The translations under genes and the position numbers were made by a program. From positions 1 through 6,216 of the forward strand of contig JAHHRK010000088.1 in NCBI GenBank assembly GCA_020025795.1: a DNA stretch of 6,216 bases, given 5' to 3'. The stretch is from Faecalibacterium sp. (GTDB lineage Bacteria > Bacillota > Clostridia > Oscillospirales > Ruminococcaceae). Shown here piece by piece: positions 1-4,326 of this stretch (the first letter of the stretch is position 1; each line of letters starts with the position of its first letter). The notes beneath the pieces were generated by a model. It made no database searches. It was not told the origin of the DNA and was given only the letters and a program-made list of their open reading frames with translations.

Positions 1-54
1 GAATACTGGACGAGCATTGTTGTTGTAGCACCAGAAAAAGTAGAGTTCAGATAA
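1..54 (+). CDS. 3' end of a small beta-rich phage protein (cassette A copy, cut by window start)
   Basis: The window opens inside a gene. The frame beginning at base 1 reads EYWTSIVVVAPEKVEFR and stops with TAA at 52-54. These 17 residues match the C-terminus of the complete protein at 4326-4691 (EYWTSIVVVAPEKVEFK), differing only in the last residue, and by hand about 46 of 51 bases agree. The gene upstream of endolysin A is therefore a paralogue of the gene upstream of endolysin B, and both cassettes share this order. The function is unknown; see the full-length copy. The 46 bases between this stop and the endolysin start show only a ribosome binding site. Identity with the second copy is seen directly; that the missing part is also homologous is inferred. 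Confidence 0.85.
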   Translation, partial: EYWTSIVVVAPEKVEFR

Positions 55-121
55 GATATCTCCGGTTGACGCGGTGATAAAACAAGAAAGGAAAATGATT
101 ATGACTATCAAGGTAATTGAC
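1..121 (+). repeat. Cassette junction repeat, copy A (partner at 4638-4737)
   Basis: The end of the beta-rich gene (1-54), then the ribosome site and first seven codons of the endolysin (85-121), match 4638-4737. Only a short spacer differs in length (30 bases here, 9 in copy B). Similarity then fades inside the endolysin. The repeat marks where the two cassettes share ancestry and where recombination may have exchanged endolysins. Confidence 0.8.
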
Positions 122-1225
122 ATTTCTAAGCACCAGCAGAGCTTTCACCCTGCGGCTGCGAAATCCGCTTGTGTGGATGCAGTCATGCTGCGACATGCAT
201 ATGGTACCAAGGCAGACGATATGGCGCTGAGCTGGGCATCGGGCATCAAAGAACAGAGCTTGCCTCTGGGCGGCTATGGCTTTGCTACCTGGCACTACAA
301 ATCGAAGAATGGCGGCAGCGTGGCTACCGCTCGCGCCCTGATGCACCAGCAGGTGCAGAGCTGGATTGATACGACCAAACAGAGCGGCTGTGATTTCTGG
401 TTTGCTGTAGATCAGGAGTTGGAGCGCGGCCAGCAGATGGGCCTTGGCAAACACGACAATACGATGCTGCTTAACGAGGCCTGCGATATGCTGGCAGCTT
501 CCGGTCTGCATCCCTGCATCTATTGTTCGGTTGCATGGGACAACAACTACATCCGCACCGCAGATCTGCGGTACAATTACTGGCTGGCTCGCTACTATGA
601 CGGCACGGCTGATTTCGGCGCCGTTGGTGCGGAGCTGTCTCATCTGCCGGATGGCAAGTATACCCGCTGGATGCGCCAGCTGCAGGACGCTGGCCGACTG
701 GTGGGCTGGCAGTTTGCAAGTACCGGCTGTGGCCACAAATACGGTGCCGGCAGCGAAAACATCGACCGTAATGTATTTTATATGGCACCGGCGGTGTACA
801 AGCCGGAGCTGGGCGAGGTGCATCCCCAGTCTGATGCACAGTACATTGCAATTGGCCCGCTGTCTTCTGGCGATCAGGCCGCCGTGCATGCACAGCTTGA
901 TAAGCTGCAGGTGCCGGCACATACGGACACAGACGGTGTCATTTATACAGATGTGGCGCTGTCCACCGGCGATCAGGTAGCGATGATCCATCTGGCCACT
1001 ACGCTGCTGGTACCTATCCGTCTGCAGGATGTTCCGTTTGGTCAGGAAGAACAGCCTGAGCCTGATGGCCCGTCTGAGCAGTACAGTGTAGTGTTTATGT
1101 CCATGGTGGTCAAGGGCGGCTTTGCCAGCGCAGCCGACGCCAGGGACTACATCGAGGCTATCTTGGGCAAGGATGCTATGGAGCGACTGAGCGTGAGCAT
1201 CGCAGTCACTGGAAAGGTGGCATAA
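101..1225 (+). CDS. Phage endolysin A: GH25 muramidase with SPOR-like C-terminal region
   Basis: 374 residues from ATG 101. This start lies 9 nt after AGAAAGG (85-91) and matches the start context of the second endolysin; in-frame GTG 74 and ATG 95 are less well placed. GH25 enzymes (Cellosyl/Cpl-1 type) cleave the MurNAc-GlcNAc beta-1,4 bond of peptidoglycan. Family signatures seen are VIDISKHQ with D7, the catalytic D-x-E pair in FAVDQE (D104, E106), WLARYYDG near 161-168, GWQFASTG near 202-209, and IDRNVF with D222. Residues 248-306 contain two similar units, IGPLSSGDQ plus helix and VALSTGDQ plus helix, with the beta-alpha-beta pattern of a SPOR peptidoglycan-binding domain. An acidic/proline linker (315-327) and a further beta/alpha unit (329-370) follow. 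There is no signal peptide, so export would depend on the holin encoded downstream. The catalytic assignment is firm; the binding-domain label is inferred from pattern. Confidence 0.9.
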   Translation: MTIKVIDISKHQQSFHPAAAKSACVDAVMLRHAYGTKADDMALSWASGIKEQSLPLGGYGFATWHYKSKNGGSVATARALMHQQVQSWIDTTKQSGCDFWFAVDQELERGQQMGLGKHDNTMLLNEACDMLAASGLHPCIYCSVAWDNNYIRTADLRYNYWLARYYDGTADFGAVGAELSHLPDGKYTRWMRQLQDAGRLVGWQFASTGCGHKYGAGSENIDRNVFYMAPAVYKPELGEVHPQSDAQYIAIGPLSSGDQAAVHAQLDKLQVPAHTDTDGVIYTDVALSTGDQVAMIHLATTLLVPIRLQDVPFGQEEQPEPDGPSEQYSVVFMSMVVKGGFASAADARDYIEAILGKDAMERLSVSIAVTGKVA

Positions 1226-1227
1226 CT

Positions 1228-1443
1228 GTGAACAATAAGATTGAAACCGCATTTACTTATCATGCACCGAAAAGCGGTCAGTTGGAAAAATATACGGAAA
1301 TCCGCAGCAAGGCAAAGGAATTTGCGTATATGATTACGCAGCTTGTTCCGGATAGCCGTGAACAGAGCCTGGCCATCACGAAGCTGGAAGAGTGTGTAAT
1401 GTGGGCAAACGCTGGGATTGCGAGAAATCAGTCGGTAGAGTAA
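1228..1443 (+). CDS. Acb2/Tad1-like hairpin protein, probable cyclic-nucleotide sponge (anti-CBASS/anti-Thoeris)
   Basis: 71 residues from GTG 1228, two bases after the endolysin stop, with an AAAGG/GGTGG ribosome site inside the end of the endolysin gene; translation is probably coupled. The sequence has the hallmark of small phage proteins annotated as Acb2/Tad1 hairpin domain: an N-terminal FTYHAPKSGQ (9-18), a first amphipathic helix (about 20-40, with EIRSKAKEFA), then PDSREQSLAITKLEE and VMWANAGIARN (41-67) as the second helix. Characterised Acb2 proteins assemble into hexamers that sequester the cyclic di- and trinucleotides that activate CBASS effectors; Tad1 binds Thoeris ADPR-type signals. 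Family membership is from remembered sequence pattern; ligand binding here is inference. It has no signal peptide or membrane segment, so it should act in the cytoplasm. Cassette B has no copy: there only 14 nt separate endolysin and holin. An unrelated lysis regulator is the main alternative. Confidence 0.72.
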   Translation: MNNKIETAFTYHAPKSGQLEKYTEIRSKAKEFAYMITQLVPDSREQSLAITKLEECVMWANAGIARNQSVE

Positions 1444-1448
1444 GGAGG
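1442..1448 (+). promoter_or_regulatory. Consensus Shine-Dalgarno site serving a mini-ORF ahead of the holin
   Basis: AAGGAGG overlaps the stop codon (TAA, 1441-1443) of the Acb2-like gene. It is 47 nt from the holin ATG, too far to serve it, but exactly 8 nt from GTG 1457, which opens a 13-codon frame. This strong site is the main reason to consider the mini-ORF translated. Confidence 0.65.
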
Positions 1449-1456
1449 CTTAACCA

Positions 1457-1498
1457 GTGAAAACGGTTATTGCAGCAACAGGAAAGGAAGTCGTATGA
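1457..1498 (+). CDS. 13-codon mini-ORF translationally coupled to holin A
   Basis: GTG 1457 to TGA 1496-1498 encodes VKTVIAATGKEVV. It follows a perfect AAGGAGG at 8-nt spacing. Its stop overlaps the holin start as ATGA (1495-1498), a classic arrangement for translational coupling, and the holin's own ribosome site (AAAGGA, 1483-1488) lies inside the mini-ORF. The reading frame differs from the holin's, so it is not an N-terminal extension. Ribosomes finishing here could reinitiate on the holin, tying holin synthesis to the upstream genes; equally, ribosomes translating the mini-ORF could mask the holin ribosome site and delay it. The peptide itself resembles nothing recognised. Cassette B lacks this frame. 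Signals are seen directly; the regulatory role is inference. Confidence 0.5.
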   Translation: MKTVIAATGKEVV

Positions 1499-2001
1499 AA
1501 ATGGAAGTAATGGAATTTTTGAAAATCTACAAGGATGCAATGACGCACAATCCCTTTGTAGTCTTGGTTCTGGTATGCGTAGTGGCGGACACTGTATTTG
1601 GCTGCCTGCGTGCAGCTAAGTATCATGCCTGGAACTCCAGCCTGGGCATTGATGGCGGTATCCGCAAAGTAACGATGTTGCTGTCTGTGCTGTTCCTGGC
1701 ACTGGTGGATCAACTGGTCGGCATCAACGTGATCAGCTGGCTGCCGGAAGCTGCAACGGCAGCACTGAGCGCAGTCAATATTTCTGCTATTGGTCTGGCA
1801 GAGTTCTTCTGTATTGTGTACATCCTGTATGAAGCTACCAGCATTCTGAAAAATTGGATGCTGTGTGGTGTTTGGGTCCCCACCGGCCTGAAGGATAAGC
1901 TGGCCGAGTGGCTGGATCAGATGACGGATGAAAGCAGCGTGTCCATTGTGGACACATTGGCACAGCCTGATAATAAGCAGATTCCTAAGAATAAGGTATA
2001 A
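1495..2001 (+). CDS. Phage holin A (toxin secretion/phage lysis holin family)
   Basis: 168 residues from ATG 1495, 6 nt after AAAGGA. Holins of this family (Phage_holin_4_1, Cph1/TcdE-like) assemble in the cytoplasmic membrane and trigger lysis by letting endolysin reach the wall. Three hydrophobic segments are visible, about 20-38 (VVLVLVCVVADTVFGCL), 58-82 and 94-116. The family core lies between the first two: ADTVFGCLRAAK, then NSSLGIDGGIRK. The C-terminal tail (about 125-168) is hydrophilic and ends in PKNKV, typical for the cytoplasmic end of holins. The N-terminus reads MKMEVMEF, so ATG 1501 could give a product two residues shorter. It is the last gene of cassette A, followed two bases later by a terminator. 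A hand alignment without gaps shows about 121 of 168 residues identical to holin B. Confidence 0.9.
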   Translation: MKMEVMEFLKIYKDAMTHNPFVVLVLVCVVADTVFGCLRAAKYHAWNSSLGIDGGIRKVTMLLSVLFLALVDQLVGINVISWLPEAATAALSAVNISAIGLAEFFCIVYILYEATSILKNWMLCGVWVPTGLKDKLAEWLDQMTDESSVSIVDTLAQPDNKQIPKNKV

Positions 2002-2003
2002 GT

Positions 2004-2050
2004 AAAGCCCCCAACTGTCCGGAAAGTCCGAATGGTTGGGGGCTTTTTTT
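2004..2050 (+). terminator. Rho-independent terminator after holin A
   Basis: AAAGCCCCCAAC (2004-2015) pairs perfectly with GTTGGGGGCTTT (2035-2046) around a 19-nt loop that could fold further, and a run of seven T (2044-2050) follows. It starts two bases after the holin stop and closes cassette A. Confidence 0.93.
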
Positions 2051-2051
2051 A

Positions 2052-2060
2052 TGGTATAAT
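2052..2060 (+). promoter_or_regulatory. Possible extended -10 promoter between two terminators
   Basis: TGGTATAAT gives a perfect extended -10 (TGn plus TATAAT, 2055-2060), but no good -35 lies 16-18 bp upstream, where the terminator arm sits. If active, it would start a transcript near 2066 that ends at the strong hairpin at 2160-2202, a product of roughly 140 nt. A chance match in A/T-rich DNA is possible. Confidence 0.35.
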
Positions 2061-2095
2061 AAAATTTTACGAGTTACTGTGGATAGGAACAAACA

Positions 2096-2143
2096 ATGCA
2101 AAAGAATAACTATACACAAACAAGAGAGGTTCGGTACTTATAG
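2096..2143 (+). CDS. Candidate 15-codon peptide in a short putative transcript
   Basis: ATG 2096 follows AGGAA (2085-2089) at 6-nt spacing and encodes MQKNNYTQTREVRYL before TAG at 2141-2143. It lies between an extended -10 element and a strong terminator, so a short transcript carrying one small peptide is possible. The peptide is polar and basic, with no membrane segment, and resembles nothing recognised. Frames this short are frequent by chance, so this is only a candidate. Confidence 0.2.
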   Translation: MQKNNYTQTREVRYL

Positions 2144-2159
2144 CATCGCCTCCACCACA

Positions 2160-2202
2160 AAAAAAGACCGATTAAAACGATTCGTTTTAATCGGTCTTTT
2201 TT
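2160..2202. terminator. Perfect 20-bp bidirectional terminator hairpin
   Basis: Bases 2160-2179 pair without mismatch with 2183-2202 around a 3-nt loop. The stem core is GACCGATTAAAACG/CGTTTTAATCGGTC, flanked by an A-run on the left and a T-run on the right, so it is an intrinsic terminator on either strand. No recognised gene ends directly at it on either strand. It therefore either ends an unrecognised short RNA, belongs to a gene displaced by insertion, or insulates the two cassettes. Confidence 0.85.
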
Positions 2203-2669
2203 ATTTGTTTAGAAGTTGTTTAAAAAAATAAATTATAGCGTAAAACCCTCTCGTGCTGGAACAAAATTGTTCGGTATGAGAGGGCCTTTATTTTGTACGC
2301 AATTTTACAAGGAAAGCTGACCCCGAGAAATATGAAAAATGCACAGCGTGCGAAAGACAAGGAAAATTGCATGTTCTCTTATAGAAAGTGACGAAGGTGT
2401 GGCTGAGTTTGACAAGGAGACACGAGTGTAATACGAGTAAGCGACGAATCAAAGCGGGCACAGATCATTTACATTGTGACATATATTGTGATACAGGGAG
2501 AGACGAAAGCAGGCGGGAACAGGCGAGCGCAAGCCACGGAATGGATTTTCAGAATGTGCAAAGGAATCACCAAGATACAATTACAGCTGGCACTGGGATA
2601 CAGCACAGGCACATTAGATGTAAAAAAACAGAGATGCTTCGTAAATAAAGCGACGTTTGTGGGCAATAG
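2203..2669. other. Gene-poor spacer between the two cassettes
   Basis: No convincing gene lies in this A/T-rich stretch. It contains one imperfect hairpin at 2246-2284. A frame open from 2413 to a TGA at 2671-2673 contains GTG 2476 and encodes a segment GITKIQLQLALGYSTGTLD that loosely looks like a helix-turn-helix. It has no good ribosome site and no recognised family, and could be a decayed regulator or nothing. Another frame over much of the same bases has no recognisable features. The stretch is best read as a junction between two elements, or as intergenic DNA. Confidence 0.45.
2246..2284 (+). terminator. Stem-loop, possible weak terminator or structured RNA
   Basis: CCCTCTCGTGCTGGA (2246-2260) pairs with TTCGGTATGAGAGGG (2270-2284), mostly Watson-Crick with several G-U pairs, leaving a loop of about 9 nt. 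G-U pairs imply the RNA is made from the + strand. It is followed by CCTTTATTTT rather than a clean T-run, so termination would be weak. No gene directly upstream explains it. Confidence 0.5.
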
Positions 2670-2697
2670 TTGATTTTGAAAACTTTTGCGGTATAAT
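2670..2697 (+). promoter_or_regulatory. Sigma-A-type promoter for cassette B
   Basis: TTGATT (2670-2675) and a perfect TATAAT (2692-2697) are 16 bp apart, placing the start of transcription near 2704. It lies 58 bp before the ATG of the tail gene and is the only good promoter seen ahead of the six-gene run that ends at the terminator at 6015-6057. It suggests that cassette B is transcribed independently of cassette A. Confidence 0.72.
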
Positions 2698-2708
2698 GAT
2701 GTCACTAA

Positions 2709-2730
2709 AAAGTAACTTGCAAGTAACTTG
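2709..2730. repeat. Tandem AAGTAACTTG repeats, probable operator
   Basis: AAGTAACTTG occurs at 2710-2719 and again at 2721-2730, separated by one C. The arrangement is also symmetrical: ACTTGCAAGT (2714-2723) is a perfect 10-bp palindrome, and CAAGT-A-ACTTG (2720-2730) is a palindrome with a central A. It sits just downstream of the predicted transcription start, where a bound repressor would block elongation. Such AGTAACTTG-type elements resemble operators of small winged-helix repressors such as the HxlR group, but no regulator gene is in view and that link is inference. Confidence 0.55.
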
Positions 2731-2754
2731 ATGAAGGAAAAGGAGGAACAACGA

Positions 2755-3858
2755 ATGGAAGTAGTGTCGGTGAATGCGTCCCAGAGGATTCAGCTGGGGC
2801 AGCAGGGCGAACATTTGGCACGGGAAATCGCTTTCGACTTCGCAGCATGGCAAAAGCAATATGGAGATGGTAATATCCAGCTTCAAATGCAGCGAAACGG
2901 AGATGGAATGCCATATCTGGTCCCGCTGCAGGTAAAAGGCAATTTGGCTATATGGAAGGTAGAAAGGCGTGATACCGAAAAGGCAGGTAAAGGTGAATTG
3001 CAGCTGATGTACACCGTAGGGGGCGAACGTGTAGCGAAAAGTCGCTGTTTTACTATTTTTGTGGCACCCAGCTTGAATAAGCCTGGCCCGGTGCCGCCTG
3101 TGGAGCAGGCGCTTGCAGATAAGATTGCACAGGATGCAAACAGAGCAGAAGCGGCTGCAGCAAAGGCGGAAGCATATACCCTCAACGCCCCTAAAGTAGT
3201 GAACGGTGCCTGGCATGTATGGGATGGCGAAGCCAACTCCTATGTGGATACGGGCGTATCGGCTACGGAACCTGGTCCGGCGGGACCAACCGGACCGCAG
3301 GGCGTGCCGGGCGAGCAAGGTGTACCAGGCCCGCGCGGCGAACAAGGTGCACCGGGTGAAGCCGGTCCGCAAGGCGTTCAGGGTGTGCAAGGTCGAGATG
3401 GTGCACCGGGTAAATCGGCATATGAACTGGCAAAGGTGAATGGATTCCACGGAACGGAACGGGAATGGCTTGATTCTTTGCGAGGGCAAAAGGGTGATTC
3501 CGGTAAAGACGGAAAAACGCCTGTGAAGGGTGTGGATTACAATACACCGCAGGATAAAAAGGAAATCCTGGATAATGTTTGCGTTTTTGTTACGACGTTT
3601 TTGCTGGATGGATGGCAGCAAGTCGGCGGCGAGTGGACGCAAACGGCCACTTGCACCGGTATGAAGGCGGCGTATGATGTGACATCTCCCTGGGGATATA
3701 AAACAGGCAATGCGAAAACAGACCAAGAGTTATCGGAAGGATTCAACAGACTTTTCGCCGGCAGAATGGAAACTTTGGACGGAGCAATCAAAGCTACTGT
3801 TTTGCTTAAGCCAATCTGTGATGTGCAGGTATATGTGCGGCGTGTGGTAAGAGACTAA
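2755..3858 (+). CDS. Phage tail/baseplate protein with collagen-like region
   Basis: 367 residues from ATG 2755, 8 nt after AAAGGAGG (2739-2746); upstream in-frame TTG 2728 and ATG 2731 precede that ribosome site and are rejected. The N-terminal domain (1-107) looks like the beta-rich N-terminus of phage upper-baseplate/tail-fibre proteins of Gram-positive phages (pattern IQLGQQGEHLAREIAFDF, then W and Y rich strands). An alanine-rich helix follows (119-141), then 16 Gly-X-Y triplets (174-221), a linker motif KSAYELAKVNGFHGTEREWL common in Clostridia tail proteins, a second short Gly-X-Y stretch (244-255), the motif GKTPVKGVDYNTPQDKKEI, and a C-terminal beta domain (278-367) probably at the tip. 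Such proteins are trimers that bind the host surface. The collagen-like repeat is direct observation; the exact tail position is inferred. It is the first gene of cassette B. Confidence 0.82.
   Translation: MEVVSVNASQRIQLGQQGEHLAREIAFDFAAWQKQYGDGNIQLQMQRNGDGMPYLVPLQVKGNLAIWKVERRDTEKAGKGELQLMYTVGGERVAKSRCFTIFVAPSLNKPGPVPPVEQALADKIAQDANRAEAAAAKAEAYTLNAPKVVNGAWHVWDGEANSYVDTGVSATEPGPAGPTGPQGVPGEQGVPGPRGEQGAPGEAGPQGVQGVQGRDGAPGKSAYELAKVNGFHGTEREWLDSLRGQKGDSGKDGKTPVKGVDYNTPQDKKEILDNVCVFVTTFLLDGWQQVGGEWTQTATCTGMKAAYDVTSPWGYKTGNAKTDQELSEGFNRLFAGRMETLDGAIKATVLLKPICDVQVYVRRVVRD
3274..3417 (+). repeat. Collagen-like Gly-X-Y repeat inside the tail protein
   Basis: Sixteen uninterrupted triplets start with glycine (residues 174-221), with proline frequent at X and Q, P, R or D at Y, as in GPAGPTGPQ. 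At DNA level this is a G/C-rich imperfect 9-bp-like repetition (ggcgtgccg, ggtgcaccg), prone to length change by slippage. It predicts a trimeric triple-helix stalk. Confidence 0.92.
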
Positions 3859-3872
3859 AAGGAGGCAAACAA

Positions 3873-4205
3873 ATGAAAGTATATGACGAAGCAGGACAAC
3901 TGCTGACTTCTGCGCCGGATCTCGCAAAAGGATGGCTGGAGCATACGCAACGCCTGGTGCAGAGCCATCCTGCGCAGGTAGAACAGAGCCATGTGGAAGT
4001 TATGCCGGACACGAATGGCCTGCGGCATTTGGTAATTGACCAGCCGGCGCGGTGTGCCTGGGATGAGTACGAAGCTGCGCAGGTTTATCATCCGTATACC
4101 CCAGAGGAGCAGGCTGAGCACGATAAGCCTGATTTGGAAGAGCGTGTGGCAGTTGCGGAGAGTGCACTGTTGGAATTGATGTTGAGAGGTGTTGCAGATG
4201 TTTGA
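3873..4205 (+). CDS. Small phage tail-module protein of unknown function
   Basis: 110 residues from ATG 3873, 7 nt after AAAAGGAGG (3857-3865), which overlaps the stop of the tail gene. It starts MKVYDEAGQLL, has a central mixed region with VIDQPARCAWDEYEAAQVY, and ends in a charged helix (about 77-105: EEQ, DLEERVAVAESALLELML) that could form a short coiled coil. Proteins of this size and end pattern (LEERV-A-E-ALLEL) commonly sit between the tail-fibre gene and xkdX in Clostridia prophages and may help fibre assembly; that role is inferred from position. No signal peptide or membrane segment is seen. Its last bases overlap the start of the XkdX gene (ATG 4198 against TGA 4203-4205), so translation of the two is probably coupled. 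Confidence 0.8.
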   Translation: MKVYDEAGQLLTSAPDLAKGWLEHTQRLVQSHPAQVEQSHVEVMPDTNGLRHLVIDQPARCAWDEYEAAQVYHPYTPEEQAEHDKPDLEERVAVAESALLELMLRGVADV

Positions 4206-4326
4206 ATTTTTACAAGTACAATATAAACTTAAACGCCTGAATGATGTGCAGCTTGCGCGATATGTACAGGCAGGCTGCATCACGGCGGCAGAGTATACGC
4301 AGATCTGCGGAAAGGCGGTGCTGTGA
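4198..4326 (+). CDS. xkdX: XkdX-family phage protein
   Basis: 42 residues: MFEFLQVQYKLKRLNDVQ, then LARYVQAGCITAAEYTQICG and KAVL, ending with TGA 4324-4326. The pattern (aromatic N-terminus, Y-x-L, a helix with QL--YV--G, then ITAAEY--I-G) and the length match the XkdX family, first known from the Bacillus subtilis PBSX tail module, where the gene stands just after the fibre genes and before the lysis genes. The molecular function is unknown. It overlaps the preceding gene by 8 bases and its stop overlaps the next start (TGATG at 4324-4328), so the three genes form a coupled block. Confidence 0.85.
   Translation: MFEFLQVQYKLKRLNDVQLARYVQAGCITAAEYTQICGKAVL

Noticed and set aside
47..1252. 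Long minus-strand open frame opposite endolysin A
   Set aside because: It lies antisense to a well-supported GH25 gene with catalytic motifs, is rich in H, R, C and L as antisense frames are, and has no family resemblance.
2128..2156. Complete tRNA or tmRNA ending in CTCCACCA
   Set aside because: No T-stem of the right length, no anticodon arm and no 5' acceptor partner can be found upstream; at most a fragment remains.
2388..2648. 86-codon + strand frame in the spacer
   Set aside because: There is no clear ribosome site or family; composition is rich in R, H, Q and T, and it overlaps another equally unproven frame.
2709..2730. CRISPR-type repeat
   Set aside because: The two copies are 10 bases long with a one-base gap and there is no array of spacers; an operator fits better.
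2728..2754. Upstream in-frame TTG/ATG starts of the tail gene
   Set aside because: They precede the AAAGGAGG at 2739-2746, which is ideally spaced for ATG 2755, and fall in the operator-like repeat.
3274..3417. Bacterial surface collagen-like adhesin
   Set aside because: There is no signal peptide or wall anchor, and the flanking motifs and neighbours (XkdX, endolysin, holin) are those of phage tail proteins.
2614..3726. Long minus-strand open frame opposite the collagen-like tail gene
   Set aside because: It is caused by the codon pattern of the + strand gene; the product is a low-complexity R/H/F/L-rich sequence without domains.
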